From an uncultured Muribaculaceae bacterium (GTDB lineage: Bacteria; Bacteroidota; Bacteroidia; Bacteroidales; Muribaculaceae), in contig CAJTOZ010000005.1 of assembly GCA_910578095.1 (NCBI GenBank), positions 55,611 to 119,610 of the forward strand: DNA of 64,000 bases, read 5' to 3'. The position numbers and the translations under genes are program-made. The notes below the pieces were generated by a model, which did not search any database, was not told the DNA's origin, and saw nothing but the letters and a program-made list of their open reading frames with translations. This document shows, in pieces, positions 1 through 8,390 of this stretch; the stretch's first letter is position 1; each line of letters begins with the position of its first letter.

Positions 1-2
1 CC

Positions 3-1691
3 ATCTCCTTCATGGTGCATCTCTACAGCATGGGCTACATGCGCGACCACCACGGAGTGTGGGAGCGCGGTTTCCAGCGTTTCTACGCATTCCTGTCGCT
101 GTTCAGCTTCTCGATGCTCGGCCTCGTTGTGGCCACCAACATCTTCCAGATGTACATCTTCTGGGAGCTTGTGGGAGCCTCATCGTACCTGCTCATCGGT
201 TTCTATTTCGTGAAACCCTCGGCAGTATCGGCCTCCAAGAAGGCTTTCATCGTCACCCGCTTTGCCGATCTGGGCTTCCTCATCGGTATCCTCATTCTGT
301 CGTACTACACCGGCACGTTCAACTTCACCGAACTCACATCGGTGCCCGTCGAGGGCATGGCCAATGTGTTCAGCGTGAGCGCTACCACGGCCGAGAGCGT
401 GCGCAGTGTGTTTGAAAACAGCGCCACCCCCGTGTTCATGGGCGCATCGGTGCTCACATGGGCGCTCGTGCTTATCTTCATGGGTGGTATGGGTAAGTCG
501 GCCATGCTGCCGCTCCACATCTGGCTCCCCGACGCCATGGAAGGCCCGACACCTGTGTCGGCCCTCATCCACGCCGCCACCATGGTTGTGGCCGGTGTCT
601 ACCTTGTGGCACGTCTGTTCCCGCTCTACCTCATGGAGGTGAGTGCTCTGGAATTCGTCACATGGGTAGGCGCTCTCACCGCACTCTATGCCGCCATCGT
701 GGCATGCACCCAGATCGACATCAAGCGTGTGCTGGCGTTCTCCACTATCTCGCAGATCGCCTTCATGATGGTGTCGCTCGGTGTGGCACGTCCGGAGGTG
801 CACGAGGGCCTGGGCTACATGGCCTCGATGTTCCATCTGTTCACACACGCCATGTTCAAGGCCCTGTTGTTCCTCGGCGCCGGCGCGCTCATACACGCTA
901 TAGGCTCCAACGACTACACCGCCATGCACGGCCTGCGCAAATACATGCCCATCACCCACTGGACATTCCTTATCGGCTGTCTTGCCATCGCCGGTATCAT
1001 TCCCTTCTCCGGATTCTTCTCCAAGGATGAGATCCTGAGCAGCTGTCTCGGTAACAGCACAGTGGTTTATATCTGGATGTCGCTTGTAGCGGGTCTGACG
1101 GCGTTCTATATGTTCCGCCTCTACTACCTCATTTTCTGGTGGAAAGAACATAAGATTCCCGAAGGCCATCACGCTCCCCACGACCAGCCCTGGACCATGA
1201 GCCTGCCTTTGGTGATTCTCGCTGCTATCTCGCTGGTAGCCGGCTTTATCCCCTTCGGCAAATTTGTGACCTGGAACGGCGAACCCTACGATTTCATGGC
1301 CCACTTCGACTGGAGCGTGGCCGGAGTGAGCCTCGCAGTCGCTATCGTGGCCATCGTGCTCGCCACAGCCATGTACCGCAAGGAGAACGCGCTCCCCGAG
1401 AAGTTTGCGGCCGCCATGCCCTCCCTCTGGAAATGGGCCCACCACCGCTTCTACTGGGATGAGCTTTATCTGTTCATCACCCATAAGATCATCTTCAACG
1501 GTATCTGCCGCCCCATCGCATGGTTCGACCGCCACATCATCGACGGCACCATGGATGCTTTCGCTACAGTAACCAACAAAGCTTCGCAGGCCATCAAACC
1601 CCTGCAGAGCGGTCAGGTGCAGCTGTACGTATGGTGGTATCTGCTGGGCGCCCTTGCTCTCGGTGGCATCACGATGCTATGTCTGCTCTAA
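3..1691 (+). CDS. nuoL: NADH-quinone oxidoreductase subunit L (partial, 5' end outside window)
   Basis: Membrane proton-pumping subunit of respiratory complex I. The reading frame is open to the left edge, and the text before the first Met (I-S-F) fits the family's 'SFLVHLYSxGYM' segment, so about 80-100 N-terminal residues are missing. Visible hallmarks are the WELVG segment (antiporter-like Glu helix), 'LPLHIWLPDAMEGPTPVSALIHAATMV', the 'DIKRVLAFSTISQ' segment and 'PFSGFFSKDEIL'. The C-terminal part after about residue 430 fits the long amphipathic arm that braces the other antiporter subunits. nuoM follows after 34 bases and nuoN after that, the normal order at the end of a nuo operon. Family assignment is secure; the start lies outside the window. 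Confidence 0.96.
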   Translation: MSFMVHLYSMGYMRDHHGVWERGFQRFYAFLSLFSFSMLGLVVATNIFQMYIFWELVGASSYLLIGFYFVKPSAVSASKKAFIVTRFADLGFLIGILILSYYTGTFNFTELTSVPVEGMANVFSVSATTAESVRSVFENSATPVFMGASVLTWALVLIFMGGMGKSAMLPLHIWLPDAMEGPTPVSALIHAATMVVAGVYLVARLFPLYLMEVSALEFVTWVGALTALYAAIVACTQIDIKRVLAFSTISQIAFMMVSLGVARPEVHEGLGYMASMFHLFTHAMFKALLFLGAGALIHAIGSNDYTAMHGLRKYMPITHWTFLIGCLAIAGIIPFSGFFSKDEILSSCLGNSTVVYIWMSLVAGLTAFYMFRLYYLIFWWKEHKIPEGHHAPHDQPWTMSLPLVILAAISLVAGFIPFGKFVTWNGEPYDFMAHFDWSVAGVSLAVAIVAIVLATAMYRKENALPEKFAAAMPSLWKWAHHRFYWDELYLFITHKIIFNGICRPIAWFDRHIIDGTMDAFATVTNKASQAIKPLQSGQVQLYVWWYLLGALALGGITMLCLL

Positions 1692-1725
1692 TCCAATCCA
1701 CAACCTTAAAATATAGTAGTAAAGA

Positions 1726-3231
1726 ATGTTTAGCAATATATTAATCTGGTTTGTGGTGATACCCCTGCTCATGCTTGCAGGGCTCGCCCTCTGCCGCGAC
1801 ATCAAGCAGGTGCGCGCTGTCGCCGTGGCAGGCTCCACAGCCCTGATAGCGCTCAGCGTCAAACTGCTGGTTGACTATCTCGCCATCCGCGCCACGGGCA
1901 ATACCGATCCGATGCTCTTCACGGGCAGCTGGGTGTGGTTCGCTCCCCTCAATATCAACCTTGCCGTCGGTGTGGACGGCATATCGGTGGCAATGATCCT
2001 GCTGTCGTCGATCATCGTCTTCGCAGGCTCTTTCGCTTCGTGGACCATCGCGCAGCCCAAGGCCTTCTTCCTGTGGCTCATACTCCTGAGCACCGGCGTG
2101 TTCGGCTTCTTCATCTCCATCGACCTGTTCACCATGTTCATGTTCTATGAGGTGGCTCTCATCCCGATGTATCTTCTCATCGGTGTGTGGGGTTCCGGCC
2201 GTAAGGAATATTCGGCCATGAAGCTCACTCTGATGCTGATGGGCGGCTCGGCCTTCCTTATGCTCGGCCTCATCGGTATCTATTACCACTCGGCTCCTGC
2301 CGGCCAGCCCCTCACATGGAATATACTTGAGATTGTGCAGAACAACTCCATCGACCACGGCTGGCAGCGCTTCCTCTTCCCGATGACATTCGTCGGCTTC
2401 GGTGTGCTCGGTGCCATGTTCCCCTTCCACACATGGAGCCCCGACGGTCATGCCTGCGCCCCCACAGCGGTGTCGATGCTTCATGCCGGTGTGCTTATGA
2501 AGCTCGGCGGCTACGGTTGCTTCCGTGTGGCCATCTACCTGATGCCCCACGCCGCCAATGAGCTGGCATGGATATTCCTTATCCTCACGGGCATCTCCGT
2601 GGTGTATGGTGCGTTCAGCGCCTGCGTGCAGACCGACCTCAAATACATCAACGCCTATTCTTCCGTGAGCCACTGCGGCCTTGTGCTTTTCGCCATCCTT
2701 ATGCTCAACACTACTGCTATGACGGGTGCCATCATGCAGATGCTCTCGCACGGTCTCATGACAGCGCTCTTCTTCGCGCTCATCGGTATGATATACGGAC
2801 GCACCCACACCCGCGATATCCGCGAGATGGGTGGCCTGATGCGCATCATGCCTTATCTGTGCGTGTGCTACGTCATCGCTGGTATGGCCTCGCTCGGTCT
2901 TCCCGGCCTCAGCGGTTTTGTAGCTGAAATGACAATCTTCGTAGGCTCGTTCCAGCATGCCGACATGTTCCACCGCGTATTTACGATTGTGGCCTGCTGC
3001 TCTATCGTTATCACAGCAGTCTACATCCTGCGCGTGGTGGGCAAGCTGCTCTTCGGCCCCGTCTACGACGAGCACCATCTGCAGCTCACCGATGCAACCT
3101 GGTGGGAGCGCTTCAGCACCGTCACGCTCATAGTGTGCGTGGCTGCCATCGGCTGCTTCCCGAACTTCTTCAACAACCTGATTCGTTTCACCTTCAGCCC
3201 CGATATCTTCGCGGTGCTCGGCATGAACTAA
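1726..3231 (+). CDS. nuoM: NADH-quinone oxidoreductase subunit M
   Basis: Antiporter-like proton-translocating membrane subunit of complex I, 501 aa, full length for the family. Seen directly: 'VGVDGIS' in the N-terminal third, the 'FYEVALIPMYLLIG' helix carrying the conserved Glu, 'FPFHTWSPDGHACAPTAVSMLHAGVLMKLGGYG' with the conserved Lys, and 'DLKYINAYSSVSHCG'. About 14 hydrophobic segments cover the whole length. It sits between nuoL (34-base gap) and nuoN (19-base gap) and must be co-transcribed with them. The start at 1726 (MFSNILIW) gives a usual NuoM N-terminus directly followed by a membrane segment. Confidence 0.97.
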   Translation: MFSNILIWFVVIPLLMLAGLALCRDIKQVRAVAVAGSTALIALSVKLLVDYLAIRATGNTDPMLFTGSWVWFAPLNINLAVGVDGISVAMILLSSIIVFAGSFASWTIAQPKAFFLWLILLSTGVFGFFISIDLFTMFMFYEVALIPMYLLIGVWGSGRKEYSAMKLTLMLMGGSAFLMLGLIGIYYHSAPAGQPLTWNILEIVQNNSIDHGWQRFLFPMTFVGFGVLGAMFPFHTWSPDGHACAPTAVSMLHAGVLMKLGGYGCFRVAIYLMPHAANELAWIFLILTGISVVYGAFSACVQTDLKYINAYSSVSHCGLVLFAILMLNTTAMTGAIMQMLSHGLMTALFFALIGMIYGRTHTRDIREMGGLMRIMPYLCVCYVIAGMASLGLPGLSGFVAEMTIFVGSFQHADMFHRVFTIVACCSIVITAVYILRVVGKLLFGPVYDEHHLQLTDATWWERFSTVTLIVCVAAIGCFPNFFNNLIRFTFSPDIFAVLGMN

Positions 3232-3250
3232 TCCACAGAACAAGCAAGCA

Positions 3251-4729
3251 ATGGACTATTCACAGTTTTTGGCCATGAAACAGGAACTCGCCCTTCTGGT
3301 GGTATTCCTGATCGTATTTCTCTACGACACCTTCATGCCGCAGCGCGCAGGCAAGGCCCTGCCCGCTGTAAGCACCGTGCTTCTGCTGCTGGCCACAGCG
3401 GCCGGCTTCTGCTCCCACTGCCTCGGCTCGGCCTGCGCCACCGAAGCTTTCGCGGGCATGTATGCCACGTCGCCTGTCATCAGCGCCATCAAGAGCATAC
3501 TTAATATTGGCGCCGTGATCGTGCTCATACAGAGCGCATCGTGGGCCAACGGCGAAAGCATGCGCATGCGTCGCGGCGAGTTCTACGAGTTGCTGCTCGT
3601 GACACTCTTCGGCATGTATCTCATGATCTCCGCACGCCACTTCCTGCTTTTCATTATCGGTCTGGAGTGCGCTTCGCTGCCCTTGGCCGCTATGGTGGCT
3701 TTCGACAAGAAGCATTATGAGAGCCATGAGGCCGCAGTCAAGTATATCCTCACTGCCGTATTCTCCTCGGCCGTGTTCATGATGGGTCTGAGTTTTGTCT
3801 ACGCCCTGGGCGGTTCGCTCTACTTCGGCCATCTCTACACAGCTCTGTCCACCGGTTCCCATTCGCTGATGCTTACACTCGCCCTCGCGTTTGTAATCGC
3901 CGGCATGGGCTTCAAGCTGTCGCTTGTGCCTTTCCACCTCTGGACAGCCGACGTATATCAGGGAGCTCCCACATCGGTCACTTCCTATCTCTCGGTCATC
4001 AGCAAGGGCTCGGCAGCGTTTGCGTTTCTGGTGATTCTCGCGCAGGTGTTCGGCTCGCTCTATAGCAATGTGTGGGAATGGATGCTCTACGCGCTCATTA
4101 TCCTCACCATCACCGTCGGCAACCTCTTCGCCATGCGCCAGCACAACATGAAGCGCTTCCTGGCGTTCTCTTCCGTATCGCAGGCCGGCTACATCATGCT
4201 TGGTGTCATTGCTTTCAATACCATGGGCATGGCCGCTATGATGTACTACATCCTTGTGTATATCTTCAGCAACCTCGCAGCCTTTGGTGTCATCGGCGCT
4301 ATAGAAAACGCCACCGGCAAGACCGATATGACCGACTACCGCGGCCTCAGCAAGAGCAATCCGCGTCTGGCATTCTCAATGATGCTGGCCATGTTCTCGC
4401 TTGCCGGTATCCCGCCCTTCGCCGGTTTCTTCTCGAAGTTCTTCATCTTCACGGGAGCCATCAATCAAGGCAGCGTGGCCATCTATGTGCTGGTGCTCAT
4501 AGCTCTTATCAACACCATCATTTCACTCTACTACTACCTTCTGGTGGTGAAAGCCATGTACATCACTCCCGGCGATCCTGCCGTAGGCACGTTCCGCAGC
4601 AGCTGCAGCGAGCGTCTGGGCCTATGGATCACAGTGGGTGGAATCATGCTCCTCGGTATCGCCAGCTGCGTGTATACATGGTTGCTTGATACAAGCTTCC
4701 TAAGCCCCATGGCTGCCTACTTCATGTAA
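3251..4729 (+). CDS. nuoN: NADH-quinone oxidoreductase subunit N
   Basis: Third antiporter-like subunit of complex I, 492 aa, membrane embedded. Seen: 'YELLLVTLFGMYLMISA', the 'GLECASLPL' helix (conserved Glu), 'VPFHLWTADVYQGAPTSVTSYLSVISKGSAAF' with the conserved Lys, 'KRFLAFSSVSQAGYIMLG', and 'AGIPPFAGFFSKFFIF'. It is the last gene of the operon: a strong intrinsic terminator lies about 20 bases after the stop codon, and the next gene is unrelated. No oddities. Confidence 0.97.
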   Translation: MDYSQFLAMKQELALLVVFLIVFLYDTFMPQRAGKALPAVSTVLLLLATAAGFCSHCLGSACATEAFAGMYATSPVISAIKSILNIGAVIVLIQSASWANGESMRMRRGEFYELLLVTLFGMYLMISARHFLLFIIGLECASLPLAAMVAFDKKHYESHEAAVKYILTAVFSSAVFMMGLSFVYALGGSLYFGHLYTALSTGSHSLMLTLALAFVIAGMGFKLSLVPFHLWTADVYQGAPTSVTSYLSVISKGSAAFAFLVILAQVFGSLYSNVWEWMLYALIILTITVGNLFAMRQHNMKRFLAFSSVSQAGYIMLGVIAFNTMGMAAMMYYILVYIFSNLAAFGVIGAIENATGKTDMTDYRGLSKSNPRLAFSMMLAMFSLAGIPPFAGFFSKFFIFTGAINQGSVAIYVLVLIALINTIISLYYYLLVVKAMYITPGDPAVGTFRSSCSERLGLWITVGGIMLLGIASCVYTWLLDTSFLSPMAAYFM

Positions 4730-4747
4730 GGCATTCCATATATCGAT

Positions 4748-4788
4748 AAAAAATCGCGTCCTCCGGTCAGGAAGGCGCGATTTTTTTT
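4748..4788 (+). terminator. Rho-independent terminator of the nuo operon
   Basis: A-rich 5' arm and AATCGCG ... CGCGATT stem with an internal TCCT/AGGA pairing around a short CCGGTC loop, followed by eight T. It starts about 19 bases after the nuoN stop. The A-tract on the left also makes it usable from the other strand. Confidence 0.9.
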
Positions 4789-4965
4789 GCTTTGATGATG
4801 AGATGGCGTGGCGACGCGTCTCCGGATTCCCGAATGGTGAGAGGTGAAGCACGTTTATCCCATATTGCACGGCCCTATAGATTTACTTTCAACATCTAAT
4901 TGCAGACCTCAAGGAAACAAGCATGATATAATGATTGTTTATAAAGCTAAAGGAACTGCAATATT

Positions 4966-5265
4966 GTGAAAGCCCATTTCGCCCGACATATTACCTCTTT
5001 AATTATGACAGCCGTTGTCGTGCTGTCGCCCAATTCAGGCTTTTGTCAGGAATTATCTGACGCTGAGACTGAAGAGGAGGTGGTGCTGTGTGCTGTCGAA
5101 ACAGTGGCGGTGGCAAAAATTCCCGTCCTGAATAATCCGGATAAAACGTCCGGCGCGACGGAGCCATTGCCTCCGAACGATAGGGCGGACTGCCGGCAGG
5201 GCACAATAGTGCCACCAACCGTGCGGCAGCTTCTTAACATACTGTTTTGCATATTTCGTGAATAG
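4966..5265 (+). CDS. small putative secreted protein, unknown function
   Basis: Open frame of 99 aa beginning with GTG. Residues 1-28 look like a signal peptide: basic start (KAHFARH), hydrophobic stretch (SLIMTAVVVLS) and a likely cleavage after FCQ. A purine-rich AAAGGAA lies about 11 bases upstream of the GTG, which supports this start. The mature part is short, acidic then Pro/Asn rich, with two Cys, and ends in a hydrophobic tail (LLNILFCIF). No family is recognised. Two overlapping minus-strand frames of about 75 aa cover the same bases, so the coding strand is not beyond doubt; the signal peptide and ribosome site favour the plus strand. Confidence 0.45.
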   Translation: MKAHFARHITSLIMTAVVVLSPNSGFCQELSDAETEEEVVLCAVETVAVAKIPVLNNPDKTSGATEPLPPNDRADCRQGTIVPPTVRQLLNILFCIFRE

Positions 5266-5300
5266 GTGAGGCACAACGACAGATTCTCTCCCGCCTGATG

Positions 5301-5317
5301 TCCATCGTTCCGATGGA
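5301..5317. other. small perfect hairpin
   Basis: TCCATCG-TTC-CGATGGA followed by TTT, between the small secreted ORF and the CNNM-type gene. It could be a weak terminator for the upstream gene or a leader structure of the downstream one; the U-run is only three bases. Confidence 0.4.
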
Positions 5318-5343
5318 TTTATGTTTCACCTATTTACATATTT

Positions 5344-6423
5344 ATGGAATATATATTATTATATCTTTTCGGGGCATTGGCCCTCTCCTTTCTTTGCTCA
5401 GTACTTGAAGCAGTGTTGCTCTCCACCCCCGTCTCGTTCATCTCAATGAAGCAGAATGAGGGAGCGAAAGGCGCCGACTTGCTGATGAGCTACAAGACAA
5501 ACATTGATCGTCCGGTGGCGGCGATCCTGTCGCTCAATACAATCGCCCACACCATCGGAGCCGCCGGCGTAGGCTCCGAATCGGTCAAAGTATTCGGCGA
5601 GGCCTATTTCGGCATCATTTCGGCGATACTCACACTGCTTATCCTCGTGCTATCGGAGATCATACCGAAAACTATCGGTGCATCCTATTGGCGACAGCTT
5701 GCGTTGCCGTCTGCCAAGGTTATAAAGGTCTTGATATTCATAACCTATCCCCTTGTATGGCTGTCGGAATTGCTTACAAAATGTTTCGCGCCCAAGATTC
5801 AGCCGCTCACAGTCAGCCGTGAGGAGGTAGCGGCCATGGTTGGCGTGGGAGAGGAAGAAGGTGTTTTTCAACATCAGGAAAGCCGGGTCATCAAGAGTTT
5901 CCTTAAGCTTCAGAGCGTAAAGGCCGAGGATATAATGACGCCCTATGTCGTTGTTTTCTCATCGCCTTCTGCATCGACAATGGAAGAGCTTCATTCCAAT
6001 CCTGACTTTGCCAAATTCTCAAGAATCCCCGTTTATGAAAAGGGACGTGAATACATTACAGGCTATGTGAGAAAAGCCGATGTCCTCGATTCTATATGTT
6101 CGGGAGGCAAGTCCACTCTATTGTCGGAAATCCAACGGCCGATATTATATTTCAAAGAAGAAGATAAAATTTCTGACATCTGGGAGACAATGCTCAATCA
6201 TAAAGAGCATATCTCTATTATCAACGACGAATACGGGTGTATGCGCGGCATCGTCACCATGGAGGATGTCATCGAGACAATGCTCGGAGTGGAGATTGTG
6301 GACGAATGCGACACGGATGCCGACCTGCAGGCAATGGCAAGGGAAAGGTATTCCGAACAGGTTCTCAATATGGCCATGCAGCAAGAGACAATCATCCCCT
6401 CGGCAGGCCTGATGCCTGAGTAG
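5344..6423 (+). CDS. CNNM/CorC-type (DUF21 + CBS pair) membrane transport protein
   Basis: Hemolysin-C/CNNM family protein, 359 aa, with a DUF21 membrane domain (about residues 1-150, three to four hydrophobic helices) followed by two CBS motifs (about 200-260 and 265-325). Seen: 'SFLCSVLEAVLLST' and 'LVLSEIIPKTIGA', typical of the DUF21 pore region, 'VKAEDIMTPYVVVFS' at the entry of CBS1 and 'ISIINDEYGCMRGIVTMEDVIETMLG' in CBS2. Family members are linked to divalent cation (Mg2+) efflux or homeostasis; that role is inferred here. It lacks the extra C-terminal CorC/HlyC domain of longer homologues. It is monocistronic by spacing. Confidence 0.88.
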   Translation: MEYILLYLFGALALSFLCSVLEAVLLSTPVSFISMKQNEGAKGADLLMSYKTNIDRPVAAILSLNTIAHTIGAAGVGSESVKVFGEAYFGIISAILTLLILVLSEIIPKTIGASYWRQLALPSAKVIKVLIFITYPLVWLSELLTKCFAPKIQPLTVSREEVAAMVGVGEEEGVFQHQESRVIKSFLKLQSVKAEDIMTPYVVVFSSPSASTMEELHSNPDFAKFSRIPVYEKGREYITGYVRKADVLDSICSGGKSTLLSEIQRPILYFKEEDKISDIWETMLNHKEHISIINDEYGCMRGIVTMEDVIETMLGVEIVDECDTDADLQAMARERYSEQVLNMAMQQETIIPSAGLMPE

Positions 6424-6464
6424 CAGAGGGTTTTGTATACCCCAGCTCGCAAAATGCAAATAAA

Positions 6465-6497
6465 TTTGGTTTTGCGCTCAACTTATTTGTATATTTG
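6465..6497 (+). promoter_or_regulatory. Bacteroidetes-type promoter for the DJ-1/PfpI gene
   Basis: TTTG at 6465-6468, 21 bp, then TATATTTG at 6490-6497, matching the primary sigma consensus TTTG-N19-21-TAnnTTTG. It lies about 38 bases before the start codon. The 17 bases from 6461 are identical to those at 18542 in front of the GH105 gene. Confidence 0.8.
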
Positions 6498-6534
6498 CGT
6501 ACCCACTTAGACACACTCTTAAGATATTTCAGAT

Positions 6535-7089
6535 ATGCGTACATCTTATGTTTTTTTGGCCGAAGGCTTTGAAGAGATAGAGGCCATAGCCACAGTCGAC
6601 GTGTTGCGTCGCGCAGGTATGGACGTGAAAACCGTCAGCATCACGCCGCTGCGCAATGTGCGCGGCGCCCATGGCATGGAGGTGGTGGTGGATGTGCTGT
6701 TTGCCGACACCGACTTCTCGGATGCTGAATGGCTCATCTGTCCCGGCGGATTGCCCGGAGCTTCAAATCTCGCGGCGTGCCAGCCTCTGTGCAGCCTGCT
6801 GAAATCGCACAAGCGCGGTGTGGCAGCCATCTGTGCGGCTCCCGCTGTGGTGCTTGCCCCTCTGGGCCTTGTAGATGGCAAAGAGGTGACCTGTTATCCC
6901 GGCTTCGAGGATGCCTGCGAGCTTGGCGGCGGAAAAATCCGCGAAGGTGCCGCAGTGGTTGCATCGGGCAAGTTTGTGACAGGCGCAGGCCCCGCCACAG
7001 CCATTCCTTTCGCTCTGGCCATTGTGGGCGAGACGCTCGGCGAGGATGCCGCCCGCGAGGTGGCGGCCGGCATGCTCACTACTTTTTAA
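6535..7089 (+). CDS. DJ-1/PfpI family protein (YajL-like)
   Basis: 184 aa single-domain protein of the DJ-1/ThiJ/PfpI superfamily, cytoplasmic. Key residues are present: Glu16 in 'EGFEEIEA' and the nucleophile-elbow Cys100 in 'AAICAAPAVVLAPLG', plus 'CPGGLPGASNL' forming the glycine-rich loop. Family members are oxidative-stress proteins with reported glyoxalase or protein/nucleotide deglycase activity; the exact reaction here is inference. It is preceded by a clear promoter and converges with the GlmU-like gene, with only 9 bases between the two stops and no obvious terminator. Confidence 0.92.
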   Translation: MRTSYVFLAEGFEEIEAIATVDVLRRAGMDVKTVSITPLRNVRGAHGMEVVVDVLFADTDFSDAEWLICPGGLPGASNLAACQPLCSLLKSHKRGVAAICAAPAVVLAPLGLVDGKEVTCYPGFEDACELGGGKIREGAAVVASGKFVTGAGPATAIPFALAIVGETLGEDAAREVAAGMLTTF

Positions 7090-7098
7090 AGCGTGTGC

Positions 7099-8250
7099 TC
7101 AGAGGCCGTCGGCAGCATCGCGCACAGCCTCGAACATACGTTTGTCGGCCTCGGTAAGTTCCACGCCGCGGCGCTCCATCATGTGGGCTGCCGTGGCGTA
7201 GAATTGTGCCATGGGCAGTTCGGTGAATCCGGCAGCGCTGCCCATGCTGAACGATGCCACAAACGGGCGCGGCATGGCGGAGCCGTAGATATTGCACCCC
7301 ACACCCACTACAGTGGCCGTGTTGAAGGAGGTGTTGATTCCGGCCTTGGAATGGTCGCCCATGATCAGGCCGCAGAATTGGAGTTGCGTGCGCTCGAAGC
7401 GGTGGGCCGGATAGTTCCATAGGCGTATGAGCTCGTAGCCGTTCTTAAGGTTGGATGCCACGCATCCTGCGCCGAGATTGCACCAGCACCCCACCACGGC
7501 GTTGCCGAGGAATCCGTCGTGGGCTTTGTTGCTGTAGCTGTGCATCACCACATTGTTGAGCTCGCCTCCCACCTTGCACCAAGGCCCTACAGTGGTGTCG
7601 GGATATATTTTCGTGCCCATATTGACGGTGGCGTGGTCGCCGAGCGCGAATGGCCCGCGCACGAGGGAGCCTTCCATCACTGTGGCTCCCTGACCTATAT
7701 AGATGGGGCCGTGGGTGGTGTTGAGTACGCAGCACTCCAGCGATGCGCCTTCCTCCACAAACACAAGCTCCCGCGGGCCTATCACCTGCACCGTGGGGCT
7801 CAAGGGCTGCGAAGTGCGTCCGGCGGTGATGGCCTCAAAGTCGGCGCAAATCACTTTTCCATTGTTCAGAAATATGTCGTAGACGTGCTGCAGCACCACG
7901 GGCGGTTCGCCAGTATAGTCACGTCTCCGCTGTCCGTCGCCACGGCGTGCCACGATTGTGTCGCCGCAGTGCAGGCTTTCGTTTTCGCCGAGCGTGGCCA
8001 CCGCCGCGGCCAGATTGGCGTCGGGCACCACGTTGCCTGCCACGAACAGTGCGGAATGCGTGTCGGCGCAGCAGGGAAAGAGTTCGCCGAGATAAGGCTC
8101 CGTTGCCCAGGAATATTCTCCCGGTAGCAGCCGTTGCCATTTTTCGGAAATTGTGGTGATACCTATTCGCAGGTCGCCTACGGGGCGTGTGTATGTCAGC
8201 GGCAGGAGATTGTTGCGTGCCGGCTGCGGGTCGAAAACAATTATTTCCAT
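7099..8250 (-). CDS. GlmU-like nucleotidyltransferase/acyltransferase-fold protein
   Basis: 383 aa. The N-terminus 'MEIIVFDPQPARNNLLPLTYTRPVGDLRIG' is the signature of a Bacteroidetes GlmU-like family: a degenerate sugar-nucleotidyltransferase domain (about 1-190) followed by a left-handed beta-helix of hexapeptide repeats (about 200-350; 'VIGPRELVFVEEGASLE', 'GPIYIGQGATVMEGSLVRGPFALGDHATVNMG'). Probable role is activation of an amino-sugar-1-phosphate for cell wall or surface glycans; substrate unproven. The open frame extends 40 codons upstream, but the start at 8250 is chosen because the conserved block begins there and a promoter (8273-8304) would exclude the longer form. Confidence 0.85.
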   Translation of the reverse strand: MEIIVFDPQPARNNLLPLTYTRPVGDLRIGITTISEKWQRLLPGEYSWATEPYLGELFPCCADTHSALFVAGNVVPDANLAAAVATLGENESLHCGDTIVARRGDGQRRRDYTGEPPVVLQHVYDIFLNNGKVICADFEAITAGRTSQPLSPTVQVIGPRELVFVEEGASLECCVLNTTHGPIYIGQGATVMEGSLVRGPFALGDHATVNMGTKIYPDTTVGPWCKVGGELNNVVMHSYSNKAHDGFLGNAVVGCWCNLGAGCVASNLKNGYELIRLWNYPAHRFERTQLQFCGLIMGDHSKAGINTSFNTATVVGVGCNIYGSAMPRPFVASFSMGSAAGFTELPMAQFYATAAHMMERRGVELTEADKRMFEAVRDAADGL

Positions 8251-8272
8251 AGGATAGGGTGAATCTTTTGTG

Positions 8273-8304
8273 CAAAAGTACAATAAATGTGCGAACTTGC
8301 CAAA
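8273..8304 (-). promoter_or_regulatory. promoter of the GlmU-like gene
   Basis: On the minus strand TTTG (8304-8301), 20 bp, then TACTTTTG (8280-8273). Near-perfect Bacteroidetes promoter placing the transcript start about 15 bases before the chosen ATG at 8250. Confidence 0.85.
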
Positions 8305-8390
8305 AAGGGTGTCTCCGCCGTTCAACCATCTTCGCCGCGGGGATGTTATATAGTCATAATAAATATACATATAACAACATCACCCACATT

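Noticed and set aside
180..1535. 451-aa minus-strand open frame across nuoL
   Set aside because: His/Glu/Gly-rich composition without domains; antisense shadow of a high-GC gene with strong codon bias.
1741..3243. 500-aa minus-strand open frame across nuoM
   Set aside because: Same pattern; low-complexity, exactly mirrors the real gene.
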